NCBI RefSeq assembly: GCF_029931775.1
Contig: NC_079321.1
Location: 14,466,501 to 14,530,500 of the forward strand
DNA length: 64,000 nucleotides
Origin: Euleptes europaea
Taxonomy: Eukaryota > Chordata > Lepidosauria > Squamata > Sphaerodactylidae
Direction: 5' to 3'
In this document: piece by piece, positions 45,401 to 54,974 of the stretch
Layout: each line of letters starts with the position of its first letter
Numbering within the stretch: position 1 is the stretch's first letter
Notes under the pieces: generated by a model
Seen by the model: only the letters and a program-made list of their open reading frames with translations
Databases searched by the model: none
What the model was told of the DNA's origin: nothing
Position numbers and translations under genes: made by a program

Positions 45401-48400
45401 AGAAACTCTTTTTAAGGTTTCCTTCATCTCTTCAGTGCCAACACAGAAAGAAAAATTAAAGAAAAGAATGTTAATCAATTTCTGTTTTTTTTAAAAAAAT
45501 GTTGCTGCTATACCATGTTTCATGGTATATAGGGTTATACGACAGAATGGCTTAGGAAGGAGCTTTATAAAAGAGAGAGACTATGGATTATACCACTATG
45601 CACTGTATACCACTGACTGAAGAATGGTACACTCTTCCTATCTGGGATGGTTGCCCTCTTCCTCCAAGCATGCAGTTTCGGGACGACTGCACATGGAGTG
45701 GTGAGGGAGGAAAGAGACACCTGCTTAGCCAGCCAGATCGGCTAAATCAACTCTGGGAATCAGTGGAGTGACAAGGGGAGGGGCTGTGGCTCAGTGGCAG
45801 AGCATCTGCTTGGCATGCAGAAGGTCCCAGGTTCAATCCCCAGCATCTCCAGTTAAAGGGACCAGGCAACTGGTGATGTGAAAGACCTCTGCCTGAGACC
45901 CTGGAGAGTCGCTGCCGGTCTAGTAGACAATTCTGATTTGGATGGACCAAGGGTCTGATTCAGTATAAGGCAGCTTCATATGTTCATGTGTTGAAGATGT
46001 CGCAGCCAGATCACCCTCTCATTTTTTGTCACGTTTTGAAGCATAGACGTGTGGCCTGGTGCATGCTGTGCTTTGACAGCAAAAGGTCGCTGCCACACAC
46101 CAGGAAGAGGCAAAACTAGAGTTGCTATGGTACAGTAGTGACTGAGATACCTGCTTCCACATATTGGTCCAGTTTGGTTATCAAAGTTTTCTGGCTGGAG
46201 CAGAGGGTTTAACATCATCCACTTGCCATGGTAATATCTAAAGTGACAGACCTTTGGGTAGACAGATCAACATACACTTCTGTAACCATAACTTCAGGAT
46301 GGGAGTGAAAGAGATCTTTAGACACAGAGCTCTTGCAACAGAGCCTGGAATCCTTGGATTCTGTTGTCCTAGATCAGGGGTCCCCAACGTGGTGCCCATG
46401 GGTACCATGGTTCCTGGCAATCCATGATTCTGGTTTTATCTGGCTAAGGGCCGTAAATAAACAATCTAATCTGGTTCCTGGCAATACCTTTCTTGGTACC
46501 TGATAAAGTGGAAGGGGCCATGTGGGCTTTTGCCCAGCAATGCATTGGAGATTTGATTGGGGGTGCAGATTTTAAAAAAAATGTTGTTCAGGCAGCAGCT
46601 GCAACTACAGCCCAAAGATAGTCACTTCTTACTGAAGGTAAGCTGCAGTAGCCATTTTGTTACTAGCTCCACCTCCTGCAACCATTTTTGTGGCAGCCAT
46701 TTTGTGGCTAAAAAAGGTTGGGGATGCCTGTGCTAGATAGACTTCTGCCATCATCTGGATGGCCCAGCCTAGCCCATCACATTAGATCTGGGAAGCTAAG
46801 CAGACCACCAAGGTTGTCCAGGGTTGCTCTGCAGAGGCAGCCAATGGCAAACCACCTCTGTTCATCTCTTATGTTGCCATAATTTGGCTGTGCCTTGATG
46901 GCATACTCTACCATAGACGGACATCTCAACATTTCAGTCTCAGCTTCCTTAATACTTTTGCCTACAAGTTAGCATAAGGTTGGTTTAGAATTGAAGAAAA
47001 AGAAGAGAGACGGAACTGGGGCAAGAACCTTAACACCTTCTGATTGGTTTCTGATTGGTTTCCCAAAACCAGGATGTGGTGATGGCTACCAACTTGGAAG
47101 GCCTTAAGAGGGGAGGGGACATGTTCATGGAGGAGAGGGGTATTCATGGCTACTAGTTAAAATGGGTACTAGTCATGATGCATACCTATGCTCTCCAGGA
47201 TCAGAGGAGTATGCCGAATATATTAGGTTCTGTGGAACACAGGCAGGATAATGCTGCTGCAGTTGTCTTGTTTGTGGGCTTCCTAGAGGCCTCTGGTTGG
47301 CCACTGTGTGAACAGACTGCTGGACTTGATGGGCCTTGGTCTGATCCAGCAGGGCCTTTCTTATATTCTTATGTTCTTTCTTTTTAACTCATTGCGATTG
47401 AAAATTTTAAAATGTTTCAAAATAATTTTGGGGTGATTTGGTATCATTTTATACTACTGGATAATCTTCAAGAAGGCATCTTTTGGACAAAAATCCTGGT
47501 GGGTTCCTTAGCTCCTCGTGTTCCTTTTTTCTGATCTGGGCCGATCATCTATGACACTAGCAGCACTCCCAGTTTGGAGGCCATCCACAGATGGCTACAC
47601 AGCTCTAGCTATCTCTCTGCGACCATGAGGGGACTTCAGGACACTTCTCGCCATTTCCCCTTTGGGGGGGGAAGTGGTTCTTCCCTGACAATACTGCACA
47701 AACATTTTGCCCATCACAGAAAGCCTTTCCCTTCTCTTCACATAGAAACGAGCACGGGTCTTACCTGCAATTTCAAAGGAAGTGGCGAATTTTTTCCTCA
47801 AAACATGTGGCATAGACATCACCTAAAAGGGCACAAGAACCATACAAACATGTGCATGAATCAGGATTTATTGAAGGGTTTTGTTTTGGGGGATTTTGTC
47901 CCACGACTCAAGCTCAGATGTCACAATTCGTTTGACACTCTGGCCAGCATGTTGAATGCTGATTCAGTCGTCTCACTTTCCTCTCCCAACACCCTCCAGG
48001 ATAGCTTTTTGCTGTTAATTTTTACCTTTTAAAGTCTTGTGTATTCATTTAGTCAGTGAAAAAAGGCAGCACATTCTATTTTCTCGCTCCCACCGTAGTT
48101 TTAAAAAGCAGAATTGCTTATTTGAGTTCTTGTAGATTATCCGGGCTGTGTGACCGTGGTCTTGGTCTTTTCTTTCCTGACGTTTCGCCAGAAGCTGTGG
48201 CAGGCATCTTCAGAGGAGTAACACTGAAGGACAGTGTCTCTCAGTGTCAAGTGTGCAGGAAGAGTAATATATAGTCAGAAAGGGGTGGGTTTGAGGTGAA
48301 TCATTTTCCTGCAAAAAGTATCAAAGGTAATGTGCTAATCATTGTCTTGTAAGTATCAAGATAATGTGCTAATGAAGGTGTGGTATGTTAATATGGAACC

Positions 48401-51400
48401 ATTGTATCCTGAAGTGATCTGTTAATGTGTGAAATCCAAAGCTAATCTGCATGGCTATTGTGGACTGTAGTCTTTGTTAGTCTGGAGGTTTTCAGGACAG
48501 GAAGCCAAGCCTTATTCATTCTTAAACTCTCTTCTTTTCTGTTAAAGTTGTGCTGATGTTTATGAATTTCAATGGCTTCCAGGAAGCCAAGCCTGGAAGC
48601 CATTGAAATTCATAAACATCAGCACAACTTTAACAGAAAAGAAGAGAGTTTAAGAATGAATAAGGCTTGGCTTCCTGTCCTGAAAACCTCCAGACTAACA
48701 AAGACTACAGTCCACAATAGCCATGCAGATTAGCTTTGGATTTCACACATTAACAGATCACTTCAGGATACAATGGTTCCATATTAACATACCACACCCT
48801 CATTAGCACATTATCTTGATACTTACAGGACAATGATTAGCACATTACCTTTGATACTTTTTGCAGGAAAATGATTCACCTCAAACCCACCCCTTTCTGA
48901 CTATATATTACTCTTCCTACACACTTGACACTGAGAGATACTGTCCTTCAGTGTTACTCCTCTGAAGATGCCTGCCACAGCTGCTGGCGAAACGTCAGGA
49001 AAGAAAAGACCAAGACCACGGTCACACAGCCCAGATAATCTACAAGAACCAATGAACTCTGACCATGAAAGCCTTCGACAATATTTTGCTTGTTTGAGGT
49101 TTATGTTTTATTAAGGTATGTGATGGACACCCTGACCTGGATGGCCCAGGTTAGCTTGATCTCATCAGATCTCAGAAGCTAAGCAGGGTTAGCCCTGGTT
49201 AGTATTTGCATGGGAGACCAGCAAGGAGCACCAGGGTCCCTATGCAGAGGGAGGCAATGGCAAACCACCTCTGTTAGTCTCTTGCCTTGAAAACCCCATA
49301 AGGGGTCGCCATAAGTTGGTTGCGACTTGACAGCACTTTATACACACACGGACATGACGGAGCTATGTCTGTCCCTTTTCTAGTGTCTGCCAATCCCCTT
49401 TGTACCCTAAACCAGAAACAATCAATCAGGGAAGTAGGCTGTTTAGTGTGGTGTCCTGGTATGGCATGCACTGGTATATGGAGCTGATATGTATTCTTTA
49501 TGAGTAATAGGAAAGCAATGGGGCAGGCTGAGGTCTGTGTTTAAAAATGCTGTAGTGGTCATACGAAAGGTTAAGAAACCTTTCCTGGCTCACTCTCCAT
49601 ATTTCAAAGTGTGGTATAAAGTTGGTCCTGAACATCCCCAGTTTACCCCTCACACACACTGTAAATAAACCTTGTTCTTGTTGTGTTTAAATCTCGGTTC
49701 TGCTCATTGCTATTGAAGGCAGAAAATGTTATAGCCAGTTTTTACCAAGGCAGGGGAGAGGGTACTTCAGGAAATCCTTCACAATCTACATAAAGGGGGG
49801 TTAGCAGTAAAGAGTAGTGACCACTGGCAGGCCAGGAAATAAACATGGCCTCTTTCACAGGTGTGCTGGGTGGGTTGTCATGGAAGAAAACAGTGCAGGC
49901 AATTATATCCAAAACATATATTCAAGAAAGGTGCAAAATATATGTTTCTTGAAAATATGTTTTGGATATAATTGCCTGCACTGTTTTCTTCCTGCCAGTA
50001 CTTATTAACAGTGTAATTGAGTTGTTTTTTTGGGTGGGCTGTCATGGCAGTTGAAGTATGGGAAGATAGTCCTCAGTCAATCCCAAAAGCCATACACGCT
50101 ACTATTTGGAGGGCAGTGGCACTGAGCTATAGGAGGATTTTGCTCCCAAAAATATTTTACAGCCTGCTCCTGCCACCCCAAACCATCACAAAGTGGTGTC
50201 AGAGTGGTGGGATATTTAGTACGAAGGCCACCAAATATGACAGGGAAAATTTCACGTGGTGACTACAAATAAAGTCCCAAGTGGTTTAAAAGTAAATCCT
50301 GGGGGAAAATTTTGTCATGATGCCTCTTAAAAAGGATTAAAAACCTGTGGCGGGAGCAGAATCAGCTGAGGGTGAATCTGAATTGGCTCAAGCAGAGGCT
50401 GAAAAAACTGTGGGGAGCAGAACAGTTGGAAATATGGAGAATGAGAACGGACTGAAATTGCTAAGTTAGCTCAGAAAGAGAGATAAAGACAAACAGAAGC
50501 AGAAAGAGAATTAGAAGTTTTAAGGTTGAAAGATTAAGATTAAAAAACAGAGAGAGGAGAGAGAACAAGGGAGACGGGAAAGACAGAAAGAAAGAGAGAG
50601 GGAGGCTGCTCATTTGGAAAGCGTGAGAAAGCAAACAAAAAAAAAACAAAGACAACACGAATTAGAGTTTTTAACTTTTGTAACTCTAATTCTCTCACGA
50701 ATTAAGAGACAATTCGAGTTACAAAAGATGTACCTCAGGAGGTCCAATTGAGAGCTAAACTAGGATATCCCAGGTTTAGTGGGGAAAGATTCCCCATAGA
50801 CCACTAGAAATCTCCTTGTTACCAGAAAGGAGATTGCACTGAAGCCTGCCTTCTTTGTGAGTTAGGAAAGGGCTTGCATTGATTTTCAAGCTATGGGTGT
50901 TGCAGCAGAAAGTGTGGGGTGGGCAGACAGTCCTCCGCCAATCCCCCAAAAAATACATGATGCCATTGTGAGGGCAGTGACACTCGGCTGTGTGGGGGTT
51001 TAAGGCCTGCTCTCGCCACCTCAAACTATCACAAGGTATTTTACAGGGTTTTTTAAAAAGAGAAAGCATGGTGTACTAGTTAGAGCATTGAACTAGGATC
51101 TGGGAGACTCAGATTCGAATCCTTACTCTGCCATGGAAGCTTGCTGAGTGACCTTGGGCAAGACACACACTCTCTCTGTGTAACCTACATCACAGGGTTG
51201 TTGTGAGGATAAACTGGATAAGGGGAGAATGCTTGAGGAGGGTGGCGTTTGGGCAGGGGAGGGATACAATGCCATAGAGTCCACCCTCAAAAGCGGCCAT
51301 TTTCTCCCAGTGAACTGATCTCTGTTCCCTGGAGATCAGATGTAATAGAGGGAGATCTCCAGCCATAACCTGGAGGTTGGCAACCCTAATCCTGAGTAGG

Positions 51401-53967
51401 GTTGCCAGGTCCTTCTTCACCACTGGCGGGAGGTTTTGGGGGCGGGGTCTGAGGAGGGCGGGGTTTGGGGAGGGGAGGGACTTCAATGCCATAGAGTCCA
51501 ATTGCCCAAGCGACCATTTTCTCCAGGTGAACTGATCTCTATCAGCTGGAGATCAGTTGTAATAGCAGGAGATCTCCAGCTACTACCTGGAAGTTACAAT
51601 ACAAAATAGGCACCTCCGTGCCAATACCAATGGTTGGAAAATCTGCAACGGAGTCTCGAGTACAAAAGTAGCAAAAAATTATTATTGGTGCTTACACATG
51701 TAACATCAACAATACAAGAGTGAAAGATACAAATAAGAACAATCAAAGTTATATACAGTATGTACAATCTAAGTAAGGTGCAGTCTACTTAGATTGTACA
51801 TACTGTATATAACTTTGATTGTTCTTATATGTATCTTTCACTCTTGTATTGTTGATGTTACATGTGTAAGCACCAATAATAATTTTTTGCTACTTTTGTA
51901 CTGGAGACTACCTGGAGGTTGGCAAAACCCTAGTCCTGTGGGGTTCTCAGCAATGCAGAGGGACTCACTTTGTAATTGTCGGGTGATGCTGCAGAGTCAG
52001 AACTATGATCCTCCATAGAGTTCTGTGCACCTCTGGGGAGTCGAAGAGTAAAAACCTGGGAAGTACAAGAAGCGGAAAGCAGCGCTCAAGGTCCTTGTGG
52101 TGCAAAATCTCAGGAAGTGATGGCTGCTGGAATAAGGTCATCTGCCCCACCCACCTAGGGTTGCCAGTTCCAGGTTGGGAAATACCTGGGGGTGAAGCTT
52201 GAGGAGGGCAGGGTTTGGGGAGGGGAAGGACTTAAATGCCATAGAGTCCAATTGCCAAAGCAGCCATTTTCTCCAGGGGAACTGATCTCTATTGGCGGGA
52301 GATCTCCAGCTACCACCTAGAGGTTGTCAACCACCCTTTTCCTACAGCCCTGAGCCCAGTTTCCTGACCAGTGTTCTGGGCAGATCAGGGATTTGGGCCA
52401 TCAAGCCTTCACTTAGTTATTTAGCTGCATCTCACCAAAGAGGTGGAAGCGGCTGCTGTTAGCAGAATTTACCAGAAAATTTCCTTTGAAGTTGTGTGTC
52501 TGCATAGAGATTATATAGATCAGCTCCCCTGAAGAAAATGGCTGCTTTGGCAATTTTCTAACAGTTAGAGTGGTTCCTTAGTGGAACAGGCTTCCTCAGG
52601 AGGTGGTGAGCTCTCCTTCCCTGGAGGTTTTTAAGCGGAGGCTAGGTGGCCATCTGTCAGCAATGCTGATTCTATGACCATAGGCAGATCATGAGACAGA
52701 GGGCATCTTGGCCATCTTCTGGGCATGGAGTAGGGGCCACTGGGTGTGTGTGGGGGAGGTAGTTGTGAATTTCCTGCATTGTGCAGGGGGTTGGACTAGA
52801 TGACCTTGGTGGTCCCTTCCAACTCTATGATTCTATGATCAATGGCGTGTAGCACAGGAGCGAAAGACTGATCCAAGAAATTGCATTTCTAAACTTCTCT
52901 CCCTCTCACATGCAAAATTCAATACTTCTCTTGTAATCTAGTGATTTCCACCCATGAACATTTACTCGTCATTGGGCTCAACTCTAAAATACTTTATTAT
53001 TTACTATTTTAGAAAATTTTTTACACCACTTCTCCAGAGAACTTGCTTTAGGCGCCTCACAAAGCAAAACATGATAAAAATCCTACAATCGCATAAAATT
53101 ATCAAAATTACCAAACTATCAGAAACTTAGCCATTAAAAAAACCCAGCCAGATCCATGCTGGATGCAATACCCTGGATTCATTAATATGACAATAATTAA
53201 AAGTTTCCTGCAGGCCACTATGCTGTCAGTGAATCAAACTACAATTGCTGGTTAATTTTATTTATACCTGTCCTGAGCACACAAAATTCGGAGAGTCAGT
53301 CTTCGCAGCTCACCTGGGTACTTGATTTCTTTTTGGACTTTTCCACTGGTTTTACAGTCAGTCCAGCAGCACTCAGAGCTGCTATGCGGGATTCTATATC
53401 AGAAACCTTAAAACATAAATGGCAGGCATCATTTCCAATAATCAAGGCCAGTATGAAGGCATAAGAACATAAGAAAGGCCCTGGTGGATCAGACCAAGGC
53501 CCATCAAGTCCAGCAGTCTGTTCACAGTGGCCAACCAGGTGCCTCTAGGAAGCCCACAAACAAGACCAGTGAAGCAGCATTATCCTGCCTGTGTCCCAAA
53601 GCACCTAATGTAATAGGCATGCTCCTCTGATACTAGAGAGAATAAGTATGCAGCATGACTAGTATCCATATTAACTAATAGCCATGAGTACCCCTTTCCT
53701 CCATGAATATGTCTACTCCCCTCTTATAGCCTTCCAAGTTGACAGCCTTCTGTCCCCTAAATTCTAAAGGCAGCTCTAGACACAGTTGAATTTCCATTGG
53801 CCGTTGCAGGGTTTTACCTCACTCTCTGTGTACTGCACCCCAGCCAGTGCCGAAGCCACTCTGTCTTCCAGCTCGGACAGCTCAGAGTCAGTGGTGGCAC
53901 TGTGCCGCACGTGGTCATCTGGACACTTCTTCTCCGGCCCACAGGCTTTCCCAGTCGTTACGTTCAT
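42409..53967 (-). CDS. MLPH: Melanophilin, six 3'-terminal coding exons (gene continues past 54 kb)
   Basis: Melanophilin (Slac2-a) links RAB27A on melanosomes to myosin Va. The N-terminal Rab-binding and zinc-finger exons are not in view; the C-terminal actin-binding part is. Exons, 5' to 3': 53967-53818, 53406-53314, 52055-51969, 47822-47765, 44234-44107, 42435-42409. All have GT-AG borders and compatible phases and join into 158 residues. Diagnostic stretches by memory of human MLPH: [27 protein letters not shown] then [25 protein letters not shown], and the terminal KPVMTHRS (human KPVVAHQS). No upstream MLPH exon could be recognised between 54 and 64 kb. Confidence 0.92.
42595..42891 (+). 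mobile_element. Sauria SINE
   Basis: GCCCCGTGGCGCAGAGTGG head. Duplication TAACTCTTTTTATA / TAACTCTGTTTATA (42581-42594, 42892-42905). In the last MLPH intron. Confidence 0.95.
43012..43222 (+). mobile_element. hAT-type MITE
   Basis: AGAGTGACCAACC start, GGCAACCCTA end; in the last MLPH intron. Confidence 0.9.
43340..43462 (+). mobile_element. LINE 3' tail-like
   Basis: GCCTTGAGTCTGAGTG...GGCGGACAATAAATAA followed by AAATAAAT repeats. Confidence 0.45.
44107..44234 (-). CDS. MLPH: MLPH exon: [10 protein letters not shown] signature
   Basis: Two bases complete Gly, then [20 protein letters not shown] and a basic stretch (KEKNRKADRIFAA). I end the exon at the donor CCT|GTATGT (44107) because this leaves phase 0, which the last exon needs. 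An earlier GTATTC donor would put the last exon out of frame. Confidence 0.9.
44567..44785 (+). mobile_element. CORE/MIR-like SINE
   Basis: TGTAGTGGTTAAAGTATCAG head and GGGTTGTTGTGACAATAAAA core end. Confidence 0.88.
44787..44831 (-). mobile_element. MITE end fragment
   Basis: CTAACCTGGAGGTTTGCAAC. Confidence 0.6.
44832..45773. other. MLPH intron, no feature recognised
   Basis: No recognised repeat or exon. Confidence 0.3.
45774..45993 (+). mobile_element. tRNA-Ala-like SINE, full length
   Basis: GGGCTGTGGCTCAGTGGCAG box A and CCAGGTTCAATCCCC box B; the head resembles tRNA-Ala. Confidence 0.95.
46375..46730. mobile_element. hAT-type non-autonomous element, CAGGGGTCCCCAAC ends
   Basis: TIRs CAGGGGTCCCCAAC / GTTGGGGATGCCTG. 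Duplication TCCTAGAT / TGCTAGAT (46367-46374, 46731-46738). Confidence 0.88.
46757..46905 (+). mobile_element. 5S-rRNA-derived SINE, internally deleted
   Basis: Lacks the TTAGTATTTGGATGGGAGA part between GAAGCTAAGCAGA and CCACCAAGG. Confidence 0.8.
47064..47384 (+). mobile_element. CR1-like LINE 3' end, TTCTTATG type
   Basis: CCAGGATGTGGTGATGGCTA to TTCTTATATTCTTATG. Confidence 0.85.
47765..47822 (-). CDS. MLPH: MLPH exon: VPYLLRRKF-like segment
   Basis: 58 bases encode VMSMPHVLRKKFATSFEIA plus one base. Acceptor CTTTTAG, donor GCAG|GTAAGA. Human reads AMAVPYLLRRKFSNSLKSQ at this position. Confidence 0.88.
48127..49085. mobile_element. Penelope-like element, tail-to-tail foldback
   Basis: Two nearly identical inverted arms of about 450 bp around a 13-bp spacer near 48588. 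Duplication TTGCTTATTTGAG / TTGCTTGTTTGAG (48114-48126, 49086-49098). The right arm reads EAIEIHKHQHNFNRKEE then SLRMNKAWLPVL, the C-terminal end of GIY-YIG endonuclease proteins of Penelope-like elements. Each arm carries a hammerhead-like motif (right arm 48958-49000). Confidence 0.8.
48958..49000 (+). ncRNA. Hammerhead-ribozyme-like motif
   Basis: TCCT-CTGAAGA-(GCC...GGC)-GAAACGTC-AGGA: stem I TCCT/AGGA, a conserved core, palindromic ACGT as stem III, and a GTC cleavage triplet. One unpaired T before stem II departs from the textbook form. Confidence 0.5.
49131..49350 (+). mobile_element. 5S-rRNA-derived SINE, full length
   Basis: CCTGACCTGGATGGCCCAGG to TTGACAGCACTTTATACACA. Confidence 0.93.
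49500..51060. mobile_element. Possible LTR-type retroelement fossil
   Basis: Two related segments (about 50040-50200 and 50900-51050, sharing CAGTCCTC, GCCAATCCC-like and GAGGGCAGTG words) flank A/G-rich sequence with retroelement-like composition. Old and broken; the family is unclear. Confidence 0.25.
49882..49992. repeat. Perfect 38-bp inverted repeat (hairpin)
   Basis: Arms 49882-49919 and 49955-49992 match at all 38 positions; the 35-nt loop can pair further (TTCAAGAAA / TTTCTTGAA). Confidence 0.97.
51063..51225 (+). mobile_element. CORE/MIR-like SINE
   Basis: GTGTACTAGTTAGAGCATTG head; GGGTTGTTGTGAGGATAAAC core end. Confidence 0.88.
51226..51390 (-). mobile_element. Truncated MITE
   Basis: Begins inside the body, ends GGTTGGCAACCCTA. 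Confidence 0.85.
51397..51932 (-). mobile_element. hAT-type MITE split by a foldback
   Basis: TAGGGTTGCC start at 51397; the end after the insert is GGCAAAACCCTA. Outer duplication ATCCTGAG / GTCCTGTG is imperfect. Confidence 0.85.
51592..51906. mobile_element. 315-bp foldback insertion in a MITE
   Basis: Arms about 51652-51775 and 51785-51906 (GATTGTACATACTGTATATA in the centre). Target duplication ACTACCTGGA at 51582-51591 and 51907-51916. 37 bp before the MLPH exon donor side at 51969. Confidence 0.75.
51969..52055 (-). CDS. MLPH: MLPH exon: VFTLRLPR segment (least conserved)
   Basis: 29 codons from VFTLRLPRGAQ to ASPDNYK, after a pyrimidine-rich acceptor and before AAA|GTGAGT. It fits the place of human NLPIFLPRVAGK...PSSEAKAM. 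Support comes from phase, splice sites and the weak LPR match, so this is the least certain of the six exons. Confidence 0.72.
52156..52336 (-). mobile_element. hAT-type MITE
   Basis: TAGGGTTGCC start, degraded right end; 100 bp upstream of an MLPH exon. Confidence 0.85.
52562..52839 (+). mobile_element. CR1 LINE 3' end
   Basis: GTTGGACTAGATGACCTTGG and ACTCTATGATTCTATGA tail. Confidence 0.93.
53314..53406 (-). CDS. MLPH: MLPH exon: [11 protein letters not shown] segment
   Basis: 31 codons, phase 0. Begins [11 protein letters not shown] and continues [20 protein letters not shown]. Donor CAG|GTGAGC. The human counterpart is [20 protein letters not shown]. Confidence 0.95.
53458..53755 (-). 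mobile_element. CR1-like LINE 3' end, TTCTTATG type
   Basis: CATAAGAACATAAGAAAGGC start; between two MLPH exons. Confidence 0.85.
53818..53967 (-). CDS. MLPH: MLPH exon: ELSELEDRV coiled-coil segment
   Basis: Fifty codons, phase 0 at both ends. Acceptor TTTTCAG, donor GAG|GTAAAA. It encodes MNVTTGKACG to QYTESE. The first Met is an internal residue, not a start; the human equivalent is ...[26 protein letters not shown]. Confidence 0.92.
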
Positions 53968-54109
53968 CTGAAAACAAAAGGCACTCGTCACCTTCCAGTT
54001 CAGCAGCTCGCCAACGGCAAGGGTTTCCAGCACAACTCAGAGGGTGGTGGTGCTGGGGGGTTTCTGCTCTGCCCAAACCGAAAAGGTTGAGCTGGAAAAT
54101 ACTAAAATT

Positions 54110-54345
54110 ACAAATATATAAATTTTCATAGGGCGCACAGTAAAACTAAAAACATAAGGCGTATCTCATAGGCGAGTCATTCACAGTCGATAAATACATG
54201 AAACTCATACCCGTTTGATGTAAAACCGTACAATGACCAAAGTAGGACCAAATACGGACCAAATGCGTTTTGGCCTTAAAAAGGCCTTCCTCAGTGGTCA
54301 GACATAGAATTGTAGTCTAGCACACATCCTAACAATATAATATCA
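54110..54345 (-). mobile_element. Penelope-type 3' fragment candidate with hammerhead-like motif
   Basis: Contains a hammerhead-like layout on the minus strand (54299-54257). Borders unclear. Confidence 0.4.
54257..54299 (-). ncRNA. Hammerhead-ribozyme-like motif
   Basis: GACCA-CTGAGGA-(GGCC...GGCC)-AAAACGCAT-T-TGGTC: stem I of 5 bp and stem II of 4 bp pair perfectly; the core GAAA has become AAAA, so it is probably inactive. Confidence 0.45.
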
Positions 54346-54840
54346 TAATGAATGGGAGAAAATACATAAAAGCCCTTCTCCATATGTTAACAGCTGCTAG
54401 AACAAATTTTGCAAGAAACTGGAAAAGCAATAAATTCCCTGGTTTAAATAATTGGCTCAACAAGGTTAAAGAAACCTATGCTTTAATTAAGCTGACGTAC
54501 TATAATAATGATAAAATACCGAAGAACAGGATGCTCGCTGGAATTCAACAATTTTAAGGATGGAGAAAGCATTCTAATGTGTAAATTGTAGAGAGGGAGT
54601 GATGTAATAATAACGCGGATTTTAGTTAAATAGACAAATAGAGTATTATTTGAGTAAGTGCTATGGGTATTTTAGTTATATTAGCGCTGTTTTAGTTTAG
54701 TTTAGTTTTTAAATAATTTTTATCACCAGTATTGGATTTTTTTAAAGTAATGTTATATCTAGGTTTTTCCCCTTTTTCTCTTATTGTAAGATTAAATGTT
54801 TCTAATATTTTTTTTTTAAAAAGCCCTTCTAGAATTATGA
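54346..54840 (+). mobile_element. L1 LINE 3' fragment
   Basis: Reads LTAARTNFARNWKSNKFPGL and ETYALIKLTYYNND, the ORF2 C-terminus and 3' end. Same-family features as the copy at 4285. Confidence 0.75.
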
Positions 54841-54974
54841 GGCTTCTTGTAAAATTATTTATTCCTTGTACACTAGAACATGGCTCCCATGTCCCACCTT
54901 GTATTTCATGCCGGGCTTCTAAGGATGTGTATATATCAAACAGTGTGTTAGGTCAAATGGCCCTTTTGTTGTTG

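Noticed and set aside
45774-45850. tRNA-Ala gene
   Set aside because: tRNA-like head with boxes A and B, but no proper acceptor stem, and it continues into a SINE body found in seven copies.
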